From assembly GCF_030936135.1 (NCBI RefSeq), contig NC_082603.1, forward strand, positions 34,948,329 through 35,012,328: a stretch of 64,000 bases of DNA. The letters run 5' to 3'. The stretch's first letter is position 1. Each line of letters begins with the position of its first letter. Source of the DNA: Gavia stellata (lineage: Eukaryota > Chordata > Aves > Gaviiformes > Gaviidae). Position numbers and translations under genes: made by a program. The notes under the pieces are model-generated. The model ran no database searches. It was not told where the DNA came from and was given only the letters and a program-made list of their open reading frames with translations. Of this stretch, positions 40,730 through 52,673 are shown piece after piece.

Positions 40730-42413
40730 AAAGCACCCAGGTGTCCTGGCACCCAGCTGGGAGACAGAAATGACTAGACCCAACATGGGAAAATAGGAAC
40801 CCACATCCCAAGCTGTCACCCTGAAGTCACCCTCCCGCAGCCCTGGGGTGCCTCAGCTGCAGAGACGTGGCATTTCATCCGTCCAGCTCTTCTCCAAGCG
40901 ATGCACGGCCACCGCTCGGGAGCCGACGCTGCTGCAGCCCCTGGAAAGGCCCAAAACCAAATGAAAAATCATGAAAACTCAGTATTTTCCCAGCTCCCAG
41001 CCCAGCTGCAAAGGAGGAGGGAGCTGCACAGCGCAAAGGGTAACACCAGTGCTAGAAATCGCTTTTCTTGAATGTATGCAAGCGGGGTAATCATTACATG
41101 AGCAACTGCAAACCAGTCCAAGAAAACTGCCTCCTGCCTGGATACTGCTCCTGAGCAGAAGAAGAGGCAAAAATCCTCACGTTAATTAAAACATGCTGGC
41201 AGCTCCCATAATACATGAAAATAAAAGCAGCAGGGCTTGCTGCTGCCGCTCCGGACTGGCCTCTGGAAGTATCCCTGGCTCTCCCAGTGACTGCAGAATG
41301 GGGCTGATCTGCCAGACTGCTTCGGGACAAGGGAATCTTCCAGCACCAGGGACCTGTAGCAGCAACATTTGTCTTCTTTAGAAGTGTATTTTCTTAAAAA
41401 GAACTTTCCACTATTCATTCGAAAATTATGCATATTAAAAAAATTACCTGTATTTTCTTAAAAAAAATAAATTACCTTTGTTACAAGTTTATATTAAAGG
41501 ATTGGCCTGAAAGGTGCTGCTCCAGGCTCCCCGCCCCGTCCCTTCCCTGGGAAGACCTGCCCGGCAGCAGCACCGGCGTTCCCGGCCGGCGGGCCCTGGG
41601 CTGCGGCACTGCGGGGACTGGGGCACGAGTTTGGGGTTATTCAGTGTTTTTCTTACAGCCCCAGCTCCTGGATTGAGGTGATGGTATGAGGATGGGCTGC
41701 CCCAGCCCCACAGCGGAGCCACCCGCGGTACCCCCATCGCTCCCAAAACACCCGCCCGGGCTGAGCCCTCACTGCCCAGCATTCCCGACACCGCAGCAGG
41801 CATGGAAGAGGCTTGCTGGGGGAAAATAAAGGAATCCTCATATCCTGGTTTACTGAGTTCTGCAATGCCAGCAATCTAAACCTCAGTTAATGAGTGCTAG
41901 TTTGCTCTCAGTTTGCAGCCACCCCGTCCGCAAGTGCTCTGCAGCGATGCCCTTGCACCAGTCGGGCAAGCACCCTCCAAGCAAGCACCCAGTGCTCTCT
42001 GCGTGCTGGTCGTTGCTCACGAGCTTGGAAACGATCCGCTCCTTCCCCAGGCAGGGGCTGCGGGGACAGGCCCTCATGTCCCACGGCACCTCCGCAGGAA
42101 GCGAGGGCAGCTCCTCGTCCCCCTTTGTGGGGAGGGAAGCGGGCGCTGCGGTGGGACCACACGTCCCTGTGACGCGGCTGCGGCCAGGGAAGCCGGGAGC
42201 CCCCGGCCCTGCTCCTGGCCCGCAGGACATTGCTGCTCCATGAGGCCAGCCAGGAAGCAGCTCGTTGCGGATGCCCCGGAGCACGTGTCGCTGCATTTTT
42301 CTGCTTGTTTCATCCCCTCTAATTCCTCCTAAAGAGCTTCTGGGCTGGGGGGCAGAGAGGCCCTGGGGCTGAGCCAGTCCTCGTGTCCCTCCGGGGCTAC
42401 AGCCGTTCCCTGC
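40730..42413. other. intergenic sequence between CR1 elements 3 and 4
   Basis: This is mixed composition with an AT-rich patch at 41400-41500. No gene or repeat family was recognised. Confidence 0.5.
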
Positions 42414-42836
42414 ACTGGTGAGGGGTCTGGAGCACAAGTCTGATGGGGAGCGGCTGAGGGAGCTGGGGTTGTTCAGTCTGGAGAAGAGGAGGCTGAGGGG
42501 AGACCTCATCGCTCTCCACAACTCCCTGAAAGGGGGTTGTGGGGAGGTGGGTGTTGGTCTCTTCTCCCAAGTGACAAGTGATGGGACAGGAGGAGATGGC
42601 CTCAAGTTGTGCCAGGGGAGGTTCAGGCTGGATATTAGGAGAAATGTCTTTCCTGAGAGAGTGGTGAAGCACTGGAAGAGGCTGCCCAGGGAGGTGGTGG
42701 AGTCCCCATCCCTGGAGGTGTTCAAGGAAGGTGTGGACGTGGCACTGCGGGACATGGTTTAGTGGGCATGGTGGGGTTGGGGTGGTGGTTGGACTTGGTG
42801 ATCTGACAGGTCTTTTCCAACCGTAGCGATCCTGTG
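42414..42836 (+). mobile_element. CR1 LINE fragment, 5'-truncated (element 4)
   Basis: This + strand copy begins at CTGGTGAGGGGTCTGG. It is open over 114 codons (42418-42762) and ends in the CR1 tail with two degenerate end repeats (ATCCTGTGG, ATCTGTGG). It is very similar to elements 2 and 5. Confidence 0.95.
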
Positions 42837-42839
42837 GAT

Positions 42840-43565
42840 CTGTGGGGGACAGCTCTGGTGGGGAGATGCCACCAGGAGGGGCTGTCCCCCCCTCCCTCCC
42901 ACCCGGCTCCCACTGCTCCTGCCGCCGCTGCCTCCCTTCTCCCTGCCGCGGGAAGCTTTCGCACCCGTTTCTTTTCCCCCTGGGGAGCCGCTGCCCCCCA
43001 GCCGCAGCCCCGTGGGGCAGGGGGGTCGGCACGGGCTCGTGGGGCCGTGGGTATTTTCTTTCTTACTGCCAAACCGCTGTTTTTTTAAGAAAATGGAGCA
43101 TTTTCCCCGCCCGCAGCCGCCAGCGGCTCCCGGCGTCCAGCTCCGTTATGGCGCCCCGGGGCTGCCCACCCGCCGGCCGCCAGGGGGCGCTGGCGAGGCG
43201 GCGTCCGCGTCCACCCGCGTCCGCGTCCGCGCGGGGCCGGGCGGGAGCGGGCGGGGGCTCGGGGGCGGCCCGGCCCCCTTCTGCCTAAAGGAAACCGCTC
43301 TTTTCTTCCCGAGCGCGGGATTTCCTCGGGGGTTTTGGGGCACCCGTAGCCACGCGGCCCCTGCCCACGCGTGCCCGTGTCGGGGGCTGGCAGCACGGCT
43401 GCAGAGAGCAGAGAAGTCCCCGGCCCTGCGCGCCCCGGCTTGTGCTGCGGCCACGGCAAAGGCACCGCTGGCTCCTGGCTGCGAGCTGCCCCATGGGCCC
43501 AAGCCTGCGCTGTTGTGTGCAGCTCCTGCCTCTTGCTCCTCAACAGCCCCACACAACGTTACGGG
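42840..43565. other. GC-rich segment between CR1 elements 4 and 5
   Basis: This is CpG-rich from about 42.95 to 43.45 kb and contains the CTCF-like motif. It is possibly a regulatory island. No coding exon was recognised. Confidence 0.4.
43177..43190 (+). promoter_or_regulatory. CTCF-like binding motif
   Basis: CCGCCAGGGGGCGC matches the vertebrate CTCF core (CCASYAGRKGGCRS) at all but one position. It sits in a CpG-rich patch between the divergent SERBP1 and GADD45A promoters. Confidence 0.6.
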
Positions 43566-44271
43566 CGTGGGGACGAGTGGCTGGAAAGCTGCCCCACAGA
43601 AAAGGACCTGGGGGTGTTGGTCGACAGCCGGCTGATATGAGGCGGCAGTGTGCCCAGGTGGCCAAGAAGGCCAACGCCATCCTGGCCTGTATCAGAAATG
43701 GTGTGGGCAGCAGGAGCAGGGAGGGGATCGTGCCCCTGTACTTGGCGCTGGTGAGGCCGCACCTCGAATGCTGTGTTCAGTGTTGGGCCCCTCACTACAA
43801 GAAGGACACTGAGGTGCTGGAGCGTGTCCAGAGAAGGGCGACGGAGCTGGTGAGGGGTCTGGAGCACAAGTCTGATGGGGAGCGGCTGAGGGAGCTGGGG
43901 TTGTTCAGTCTGGAGAAGAGGAGGCTGAGGGGAGACCTCATCGCTCTCTGCAACTCCCTGAAAGGGGGTTGTGGGGAGGTGGGTGTTGGTCTCTTCTCCC
44001 AAGTGACAAGTGATAGGACAAGGGGAAATGGCCTCAAGTTGCGCCAGGGGAGGTTCAGGCTGGATATTAGGAGAAATGTCTTTCCTGAGAGAGTGGTGAA
44101 GCACTGGAAGAGGCTGCCCAGGGAGGTGGTGGAGTCCCCATCGCTGGAGGTGTTCAAGGAAGGTGTGGACGTGGCACTGCGGGACATGGTTTAGTGGGCA
44201 TGGGGGGGTTGGGTTGGTGGTTGGACTTGATGATCTGACAGGTCTTTACCAACTATAGTGATTCTGTGTTT
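43566..44271 (+). mobile_element. CR1 LINE fragment, 5'-truncated (element 5, longest)
   Basis: This copy starts around GTGGCTGGAAAGCTGCC and runs to the tail and a single ATTCTGTG end repeat. It extends further 5' than the part of element 1 visible here. Relative to element 1 it has lost one base near 43632 (CTGATATGAG against CTGAATATGAG), which shifts the frame, so it is not coding-competent. Confidence 0.95.
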
Positions 44272-47200
44272 CCTCAGCACAGGAGCGTCAGCCTGCGGCT
44301 CCACGCAACATTCGCCACAGCAGTGCCCAGCCCGGCTGCAGGATTTGTCGCAGCAGCTCTGCTGAGGTTGCCGGGGAGGGTGATGCAGGCACCGGCCTCT
44401 GCCACCCGTGCCGGGGCTGCTGCTGGAGGAACGGGGATGCAGACGCGACGCAAAGCAACAAATTGGCAGCCACAGGCACCATTAATGACCTGGTTCATTG
44501 GCAAGCGAGCGTGGCACGACCGCTGGAAGGGCTTCACTGGCCTGCAAAGGCGATGGGCGCTGCCGCAGCATGAGGGGCCGTGCCCCGGGGCGGGCGAAGG
44601 GGCTCCCTGCCAGCACAGGACAAAATTGCCTTTAAAAACTTCACCAGAGTCCTTGAAAACAAGATTCCTGGGTTTCTGACCATTATATACATTTTAAAAT
44701 CTGCTTTCAAATAAATGTCATGGTGTCATTTCTATATACCGCAATAGTGGTTGCTGCAATGACCCTCAAACTCAGGGCTTCACTTCAAGGTCCCCTCCCC
44801 TTTTATTTCCAAACACTCTCCCCATTCAGTGCTTTATACCAGACAAAATTAAATTACATGAACGTAAATTCATATCCTGTCCCCACATGACCTACTCGCT
44901 ACTCACAGGAACAGCAGTAAAGTGACTGTAACTACAAGGTGAACAAAACCAGTTCTCTGTTGTGGTGTGCGTGACTGCGCCCAGTAGCAGGGGTTGGTTT
45001 TGCACTGGGGGGGACGCAGCCCTCCCGGCTGCTCTCACCGGGGCTTTCCTGCAGGCCCGGGGGAGAGCAAAGCGCTCGGCAAACGGCAAACGGGAAACGG
45101 GGAGCTGGTGACTGCCGGGGTGGCTCCCACAGCAATTTCACACGAAGCTGATTTCCTTGCGGAGAAAGTGCACGGGGCAGGAGAGTGTTTACTCGTGCAA
45201 ATGCCACTCGTGGGTTGTTTTACGATTCCATGCAGCTATTAAATGGGACAAAGTTTGGTTTTGCCTTTTACCGCAGGTTTATCTGGGGAGTGGCAAAGGG
45301 GTGTCCCGGCTCCTGGACTTTGCCCGGCGCTGCCCGGGGTTCGGCTCCGGGCCAGGCGGGAGGGCTCACGCACGCCGCCGCGTGTGCCCGGCCTGCGGGC
45401 ACTGCAGCCCAGGCCGCTGGCTCCCACGGCTCCGGCACCGATGCAGGTTGCGGGGGCATCCGCGAAGGCAGACGAGCACAGGGTGGGAAAAACGCCTTCC
45501 TCATCCGGAGAGAAGGGATATAGGGATGCACCCAGGGATGGCAGCGGGCAGAGGGAAGATCGCTGCCAGGAGCAGCAGCAGCCCTCTCCAGCGTGTTTCA
45601 GGTTCCATGTAGCAGTGCCGGTTTCTGCTGCCCTGAATTATCAGATATCGGGAGCTGCTTGAGCCTTGCCTGGCTGCAGCCGCAGCGGGGCAGAGGCTTG
45701 CTGAGGCAGCACAGCCACGGGCTGCTGGACTGCCACCGCGGAAGGAAAAGACATTCCAGCCGCTACTCAGAGTGGTGGGACAAGGGCAAAGCACTCCCAG
45801 GGCTCCCACTTGTGTTCCCCATTTGCAGGGTTCCTGCTGTCCCCAAATCCCCGGGCCTCTGCAATAAAAATTCAGGCCCAGGTGAGTAAAAACCCCCCAT
45901 CTCGAGGGGCACGGCCAGCAGCACCACCCCGGGTTTCGGCGTTTTCTCTGGTGCCCGGCATGGGAAGGTGTGGTGCCCCAGCGCCGGCTGCCTCTCCCAG
46001 CCCCGTGCCGCCCTTCCTGCAGCACCAACCAAAGGTGCTGGGTTTTTTATTGCGGCGCTCAAAGCGGTCCCAACCAACAGCGGCTCCCAGCCCGCTCGCC
46101 GTTCCCTGCCGCAGCCCAAAACCTCATTTTCCCAGCGAGAGGGGCAGCTGGGATGCTGCCGTGGATGGGGCGCAGCTGGGGCCGCAGCAGCCGGCGGCAG
46201 CACGGGCTTTTGGCCGCAGGTGAGAACATCTGCTGACGGGAAGCGGGTCCCTTGTTTTGTGCAAAGCCCACCGGTTCCCGCAGCCCGCGCAGCACAGCAG
46301 CCTGCTGCCAAACCCGGCGTGCCATGGCCGGTGAGACCCGAATCCCTTTCAGCGATGCTTCGGCACGGCAGAGGACGGCAGGAATGTGCTGAGCGCTGGC
46401 AAACGGGTCAGATAAACACATCCCAGATCCCTGGACCCCCGCCTTTAGGAGAGGTAGCCCCCAGGTCAGGAGTCCACAGCCAGCGGACAGCATTATCCCG
46501 AACGTGGGGTCCTGCACCCCAACTTTTGTCCTTCATGCATGTGGATGGGGTCTTGGGGGGGACAGAGCCGGCGTTCGCCCTGGCCCCTTCGCTGCTGTAC
46601 TCTCGCTGCTGTCCTCACTCGCAGTTTCCACCTCTGCCGATGACAGCCGGGAGTGCAGGCGTTTGCTTTTGGAGCAGGGAGCCCAGCGCTGTACGAAACG
46701 CCCCGTACCAGACCAGTCGGCTTAGTTTAGTATAAAATTGCCAGCACCCCTTGCTTCCTGAGACAGCACCCACTCTTCTGGGGCCGGGACTTGGGATTTT
46801 GGGGACAGTTGGCCCCTGCCACCTACGTCTGCACAACCTGACCCCATGGCCACGGGGAGGGGGCACAGCTCTTGCTTGGGCCAGGCTGCTCCCCACATCC
46901 GCCCGGAAAGGCAGATACCTCCGCCAGGGAAGTCCCGTCCCTGCTCTGCGCCGCCCGTGAAGTGCCACCGAGTCAGGCTCTCGGATGGACTCCCGTGACC
47001 CGGGCGGTTAGGAAAGCCGCTGGCGCGGTGCCCGGCTCCGGAGCCAAACCCATCCGGGGCTGCGCTGCCCAGCTGTCCTACGCGCTCCCAGGCGCCGGCC
47101 AAAGTCAAACCCCCAACGCCAGCAGGGATTGCTTCAGCCGAACCCCACTTTTATTTCCGCCGGGGATGGAGAAACTCCTCCGAAGAAAACAGGGGGAAAC

Positions 47201-50200
47201 CCATTTTTTTGTCTCATATACGCAGGGGTCCCACCCCCCCAGGGCAGCTGCAGAGCCGCTGTGCCCCCCTCGGGAGGTGTGCCTGCCCGCCCTTCCCCAA
47301 AATCCAATGGCTGATTTTGCTTTTTTGGTGGTTTTCGTGCCTTGCGGCGTGCTGCCAGGGCATGGGCTGCCTGCCAGCAGGTTACCCCGAGCCCCTAACC
47401 CTGCCACGGCCGGGCTCAGCCCTGCCTGGGGCGCAGGCTTCGTCTGTGGCCCCACGTTTGCCCTGGGGGGGGGCAGTCCCCTCCAGGGACACAGCGCCCT
47501 GTGCCCAAGCAAGGAGCGTGTGCTGACGGCGCATAGGGAACCCAGGTCCCGCAGACCTGGGGCAAGCCCGGGCTCCTGCTCCGCTCTGCAGGGAGGCAAA
47601 GCCAAGCGCGCCGAAGTTTGCCGAGCATCGGTAGCTGGGGGCTCTGCTCCCGCAGGGGTCCGGGGCGGTGCCGCGGCCTGGGAAGATGAACGTGGATGCT
47701 GCTGCCTGCGCCGGCTGGCAACAGCGGGGCCAGCCAGGGCGCTGGGGTCGGCTCAGCGACACGGGACCGGCTGCGGCTGGGAAAATGCAGTGACTGTTGG
47801 ACCAGAGGCCGCCCCTGGGAATGTGCAAGCTGGCGTTTGCTTTGCAAAGGCAATCGCAGCCCTTGTTTTCTGGCAGATTCAAAGGGGAGTGAAAACGCTA
47901 ACCTGGAACGCACGGCCCCGCTACGTGGGCATCCGTGGGGTGCTGTGCAGGCAGCGCGCTCCCACAGCGCTGAGCAAAGGGCCCGACCCGGGACCCTCAC
48001 GCAGCAACGCAGGTGGTCGGGGGGGTCAGCAGAGCTGGCGAAAGGTCCCAGGCGGGACGGAGCAAGGCAGGGGACCGAGGGAGCGGATCGCTGAAAACGG
48101 GAACGGGGCCACACGAGCGCGGGAACAGCACGGAGCCGAGTGGAAAGGGAGCTGAAAGGCCCCCGGCGCTGCGCGGTGGGGCTCAGGGTGTAGGAGCAGC
48201 AGCGGTGGCCGGGACCACCCGGTGGGCAGCCCCCCCGGAAGGGGCTTGGCCGGCTGCCGGCCCCTTCGGCAGGAACGGGGCTTAGTCACCTCTCACTGAC
48301 ACCGTCTGATGTTTGGTCTCGTTCCCAAAAAACTTAAATTAAACAACTTGGTGCTCTTATGTGCAGGAAACATGTCTCCGGCTGGCCGAGAACGTCCTGC
48401 CGCGGCAGCAGCTCCCCCCCGAACCGCAGGCAGGACTCGAGTGGGCATCTCCTAAATCCCCGCATGTTAACCCGGCGCTCTCCAAGCTGCCTCGAACCAC
48501 CAAGCAGCTAAACCCCAGGGCCCCAGATAACATTTTGGGCCGAGGGTCTGCCAGTGCAGGGGGGGAGAGTCAAGCCCCCCTGGCTGAGCCCGACGCGGGT
48601 GCTGGGCGCCTCATCTCTGCGATGCTGAACGCAGAGGGGATCGCAGGCATCGGCCTGGCAAACTATGAAAGTCAGGATTAAAGGACTGGGGGGGAGCAAA
48701 ACGCCCCGGATGCTTTTTGGCAGGCGATGAAAGGAAGGTTTAGCGGCAGCTGCCAGCTGGGAGCCGGCGGAGGGACAATTGCGGGTCCGACTCCATCCCG
48801 GGCTCCCCAGGACAGCAGCCACGGTGCATCCCCAGCACAGCCGCTTTCTCTCTCCTCGCTGCAAAGCAGGAGGGACTCGTGTGCCTCCCAGGCATCCTTG
48901 CCACTTCTCTGGGCAAAGGGAGGGAAGGAAAACTGCCCCCAGCTGGGAAACCTGCGGGGAAAATGTAGTTGTAGAGCATCGCCTGCCGTCATTACCCGCG
49001 CGGGTCAGGGAGCTGCTGCTACCGAGGAGAGAGAAAAGAGGCTTCAGCTGCTTTTCAGTTGCCTTCGAGACAGATTTAGCTCCGCAGACGGCCACAGATG
49101 GGGCTGCGCGGCCAGACCGCCTGCGAGATACAATCTGAGATCTCGCAGTGAAGCCGGAGGTTTTAGTTGCTAATAGAGATACAGCAAATTAACCGGACTT
49201 AATTCGGAGGGTCACCACACAATGCTTCCACCTGTCTTGCTGTGGTCCTGCCATCTGCCACCCTTCCACCTGATGCAAAAGAGGCTTTTTTCCCTTTCTC
49301 CTGATGCCGTGGGCTTCGTTAAGTCGTGTCATATCTTATCAGGGCTGCAGCGGCAGGACAATGGGCAGCGAGAGCCGAGCTGAGGGAACCCATGCAAACT
49401 TTTGGACGCTTTTCCTCGCCGTAGCCAACACAACCGAGGGGCTACTGAAATCGCTCCCTATATTCTGCTACGGAAAACGTTTTCGGGTCCAGATCTTGTA
49501 TTCCAAATGCTAATGGAACGATTCCGCGAGTGGCGCATCGAACGCCACTCTGCATCGCTCAGCCGCGCTCGCCGGCACGCCGCTTCAGCAAACACCGCCT
49601 TGGAAAACGGCTGCTGCTGGTGATGAGCCGAAGGAAAATGCCAACGCAAGCAAACCTTGAAAGCACACGCTGCCAAAAGCTCCACGAGGGACCACCAAGG
49701 GTCCCGCCTGCAGCCCCCATTGCCGGAGCCAGCGAGACCATGCCAGCTCACAGCCCGGGTTGGGCAAGCGTTTTGGCACTCGCCGCGAGAGGATGGAGGC
49801 TTTTAGGTGCGACAGCTGAGAAAGCATGATCTTTGACACAGCTCCCATTAGGAGAAATCCTCCCCGGAGGTCTCCCAGGCTGAGATGGGCCATATGGCAG
49901 GAAAAGTAAGCTCCCGGAGAAACCCCCAAGTTCAACCCCGCGCTCGAAAACCCTGCGGAGGGGCCGGCGAGGGCGAGATGCTGCCCACCCCCTGGCAGCC
50001 AGCTGGCCTGGGGGGGCTGGGGGAGCAGGTGCCCTCCGCCGGGCTCAAACACCCGCGGTTTAGCTTAGTCAGCATCAGAAGAGCAAGCTCGAGCACCCAG
50101 CTGCAGAGGTCTTACAGCTCTAGCTGACATGAAGCGTTGCTTCACCGTAGCGGCGGTCGGGAAGAGTCCGGCGCGGCTCCCCCCTTCAGGGACAGCTGCA

Positions 50201-51500
50201 GTAAGTCAGGACAGCTCTGTAACTTCAGACTATTACCGGCTTCAGACCGCACTCAGGAAAGGTATTTCTTGCAAGTATTAGCACAGGCTGCAATGCCTGT
50301 GACTCACCGGGAAATGATAAAGTGGCCCAGAAGACAAACTGGAGAGAGGGAGCAGATCGCTCCTCGCAGCGGAAGGCTGCACGCCGAGCTGCAGCTGTCA
50401 GAAACACCGGCCGTACTCCAGGGCAGCTGCTTGCCTTTCCTCACCACCCACCCAGCCCAAGGCGCAGGCGCTGTCCGGCGCGGCGGCCGGGCCGCACACC
50501 CTGCGGCGCTGGCCCGTGGCGGGTGGCCATGTGGGTACCCGACAGCTGGGCGTCATCGTCGCCCGCACCCGGGACCTCGCCCTGCACCAAACGCGGTGGC
50601 AGCCACGGCGCCCCTCTGAGCGGCGGGCGCACGCTGCGCCGGCCCCAGCTGACGTGCCTCCGAAGTTTGGGGGTTCTCCACAGGCCGCCTTACCTTTCCT
50701 GGCCAGGAAGCGAAACTACGCTGTTCACTACACACAGAGTACGTATTTTACGACCCTGCCGCCTTCCTCGCCTCCTCCGGGTCCAACCCCGGTGTCCCAA
50801 ATAGTACAAGAGGCGGCGGGGTGTCCTCTAAGGCGAGGCTTGGGGGAACCCGCACCCCGGGCAGGGACCCGGTGGAAAGGGCTCACCCTGCTGCTGTCCT
50901 CCCCCACGCAGGACGAGCCGATTCGAAACCAACAAAAGATGCCACAGCAGACGCACGGATCAGAAACCACGTCCCAGGAGACGACGGCGCGGACGGGAAA
51001 GCCGGAGCCTGTGTGAAGGAAACTGAGTTCCTGGAAGGACGGGGGCATGCAGAGGGCAGCGGCCCCCCCGCTCGCGTCCCCGGCATTGCGGACGCTCTCC
51101 GGGGCTGCGGGTTAAATCCCACTGTGCAACTTGGGGCCGGCGCTACCTGAGGCCCACAGGTCCCTCCCACCTCCCCGTTTACTCTCGGCGTAAAGGCAGC
51201 TATGTCAGCGCTGTCCTGGACTGCAAAACGCTGCGCGTAGCGTTACCCCAAGGGATCGCCGTAGCACGTTCCTGGTGAAAACCCTGCGTCAAAATACTGT
51301 TCGCTCTCACCGCCGCCGGTGCCACAGACCGTGCCGGGTATTTCACAACGTTGCGTGCTGAGGTTTTGCAGAGCCGGGGAGGTTATTTCCTGAGCGCGCT
51401 GGCGTTCGCTCGGAGGGGAACAGCGAGAGTGCAATCCCCAGGGATGCGGGGAAGGCGGACGACTTCACCCTAACTGTGAATTTAAGGGGAGACCCGCGGC
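44272..51500. other. divergent interval, right part
   Basis: This is GC-rich sequence with many overlapping ORFs (up to 427 codons at 46872-48155) that lack domain features or consistent splicing, so none is called as a gene. An exon-like block lies at 45829-45881. No CR1 or RNA gene was seen. Confidence 0.5.
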
Positions 51501-51913
51501 CTTCGGAGGCCTAAAGGTGACACCTTCGGGGGTGACAGCGCCAGACTGCTCCGACAACGCCCCGGCACGGGAAGACCCTCAGCCTCGCCAGGCCAAGCTC
51601 GGCCCTGCCACAGGCGCGACCTCCGTGGCCAGGACGGACCAACGGCCACCGGCCCACGCTCCCACGGCTTCTCTCCGAGGGCACGGCCCCGTGCTCCCAG
51701 CTCTTCTCTCCGGGCACCGCCGCCGATCGGCGATGCCGGCCGCTGACGCGGGCGAGGGCTGAGCAGCTGCCTCGCAGCAGGAGCGGGCGGCCTTCGCGCC
51801 GCTGGAGCCCGAGGCCTCGGCCGGGCCTAGCCTGGGAACCGAGGGCCAAGGCGAGGCCTTGCTCCGAAACAGCGCTGCCCGGTGCGCGACACCGAGCTGT
51901 GGCCCGGCTTTGC

Positions 51914-52040
51914 TCCCCGGGGCAGCGGGCAGGAGCGCACCGGGCCGGGCCTCCCCGGGGCAGCGGGCAGGAGCGCACCGGGCCGGGCCTCCCCGGGCAG
52001 GAAAGCACCGGGCCGGGCCGGGCCTCCCCGGGCAGGAGGA
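51914..52040 (+). repeat. GC-rich minisatellite upstream of GADD45A
   Basis: A unit containing TCCCCGGGGCAGCGGGCAGG and GCACCGGGCCGGGCC recurs with starts at 51914, 51952, 51990 and 52025 (periods 38, 38 and 35). The last two units are shortened. Confidence 0.8.
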
Positions 52041-52407
52041 CGCGCTCCGGCACGGCTGGCGGCTCCGGCTCTTGGGGACAAACCCGAGCTCCCCCCCGCA
52101 GGCGGCCGGTGGCCGACCCGGCCCCGCCGAGCCCGGCCTCCAGCTGCTCCCGCCCCGGCCCGGCCCGGGAGCGGCGCCCGCTCCTTCCCGGGGCGGCGGC
52201 GGCGGCGCGGCGTGGGGGGGACCCGGCGCCGCCCGCACACGCGCTGCACAGCGGCCCCGCCCACCCCCGCAGGCCCCGCCCCTCCCTCCCCTCCGGCGGC
52301 CAATGGGCAGCCGCCGCCCCGCCGGTTCCCGTGGCGGCCCGGCCGGCAGCCGCGGCTCTGGCGCGGGGTCGGGCCGGCCGATCTCGGCGGCGAAGGGGAG
52401 CGGCCTC

Positions 52408-52447
52408 ATTTGCATGACCCAATAGGAGGGCGGTATGCAAATATAGC
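52408..52447 (+). promoter_or_regulatory. GADD45A: GADD45A core promoter: octamer, CCAAT, octamer, TATA-like
   Basis: In order: inverted octamer ATTTGCAT (52408-52415), CCAAT (52419-52423), octamer ATGCAAAT (52435-52442) and an overlapping TATA-like AAATATAG (52440-52447). Mammalian GADD45A promoters are known to use two Oct-1 sites and a CCAAT box (NF-Y) for p53-independent induction, for example by BRCA1. This spacing would place the transcription start near 52470. Confidence 0.75.
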
Positions 52448-52540
52448 CGGCGCGGGTTGGCCGGGCGCGGGTCGGATAACGCCCGCGGGGCGCCTTTGTG
52501 CCGCAGAGGCGGCGGCGGCGGCGGCGCGGAGCGCGCGGGG

Positions 52541-52594
52541 CGGCACCGGCACCGGCACCGGCACCGGCACCGGCACCGGCACCGGCACCGGCAC
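52541..52594 (+). repeat. (CGGCAC)9 microsatellite in GADD45A 5' leader
   Basis: Nine uninterrupted CGGCAC units end 35 bases before the ATG and are followed by a CTCCCC-rich stretch. The repeat lies in the presumed 5' UTR. Confidence 0.95.
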
Positions 52595-52629
52595 CTGCCC
52601 CTCCCCCTCCCCCTCCCCGCGGCTGCACT

Positions 52630-52673
52630 ATGACTCTGGAGGAGCTGCCTGGGGACCACCGCACGGCCGGGAG
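52630..52673 (+). CDS. GADD45A: GADD45A exon 1 (coding part)
   Basis: ATG at 52630 begins [14 protein letters not shown]. The donor is GAG|GTACGG. MTLEE is the invariant start of the family, which fixes the start codon. The next ATG, in exon 2, would lose this N terminus. Confidence 0.95.

Noticed and set aside
46872-48155. 427-codon ORF on the + strand
   Set aside because: It has no domain, signal peptide or recognisable motif, other frames in the same GC-rich region are also open, and there is no convincing splice pattern.
48368-48377. Perfect p53 half-site AAACATGTCT upstream of GADD45A
   Set aside because: There is no second half-site next to it. A single RRRCWWGYYY is expected roughly once per 4 kb.
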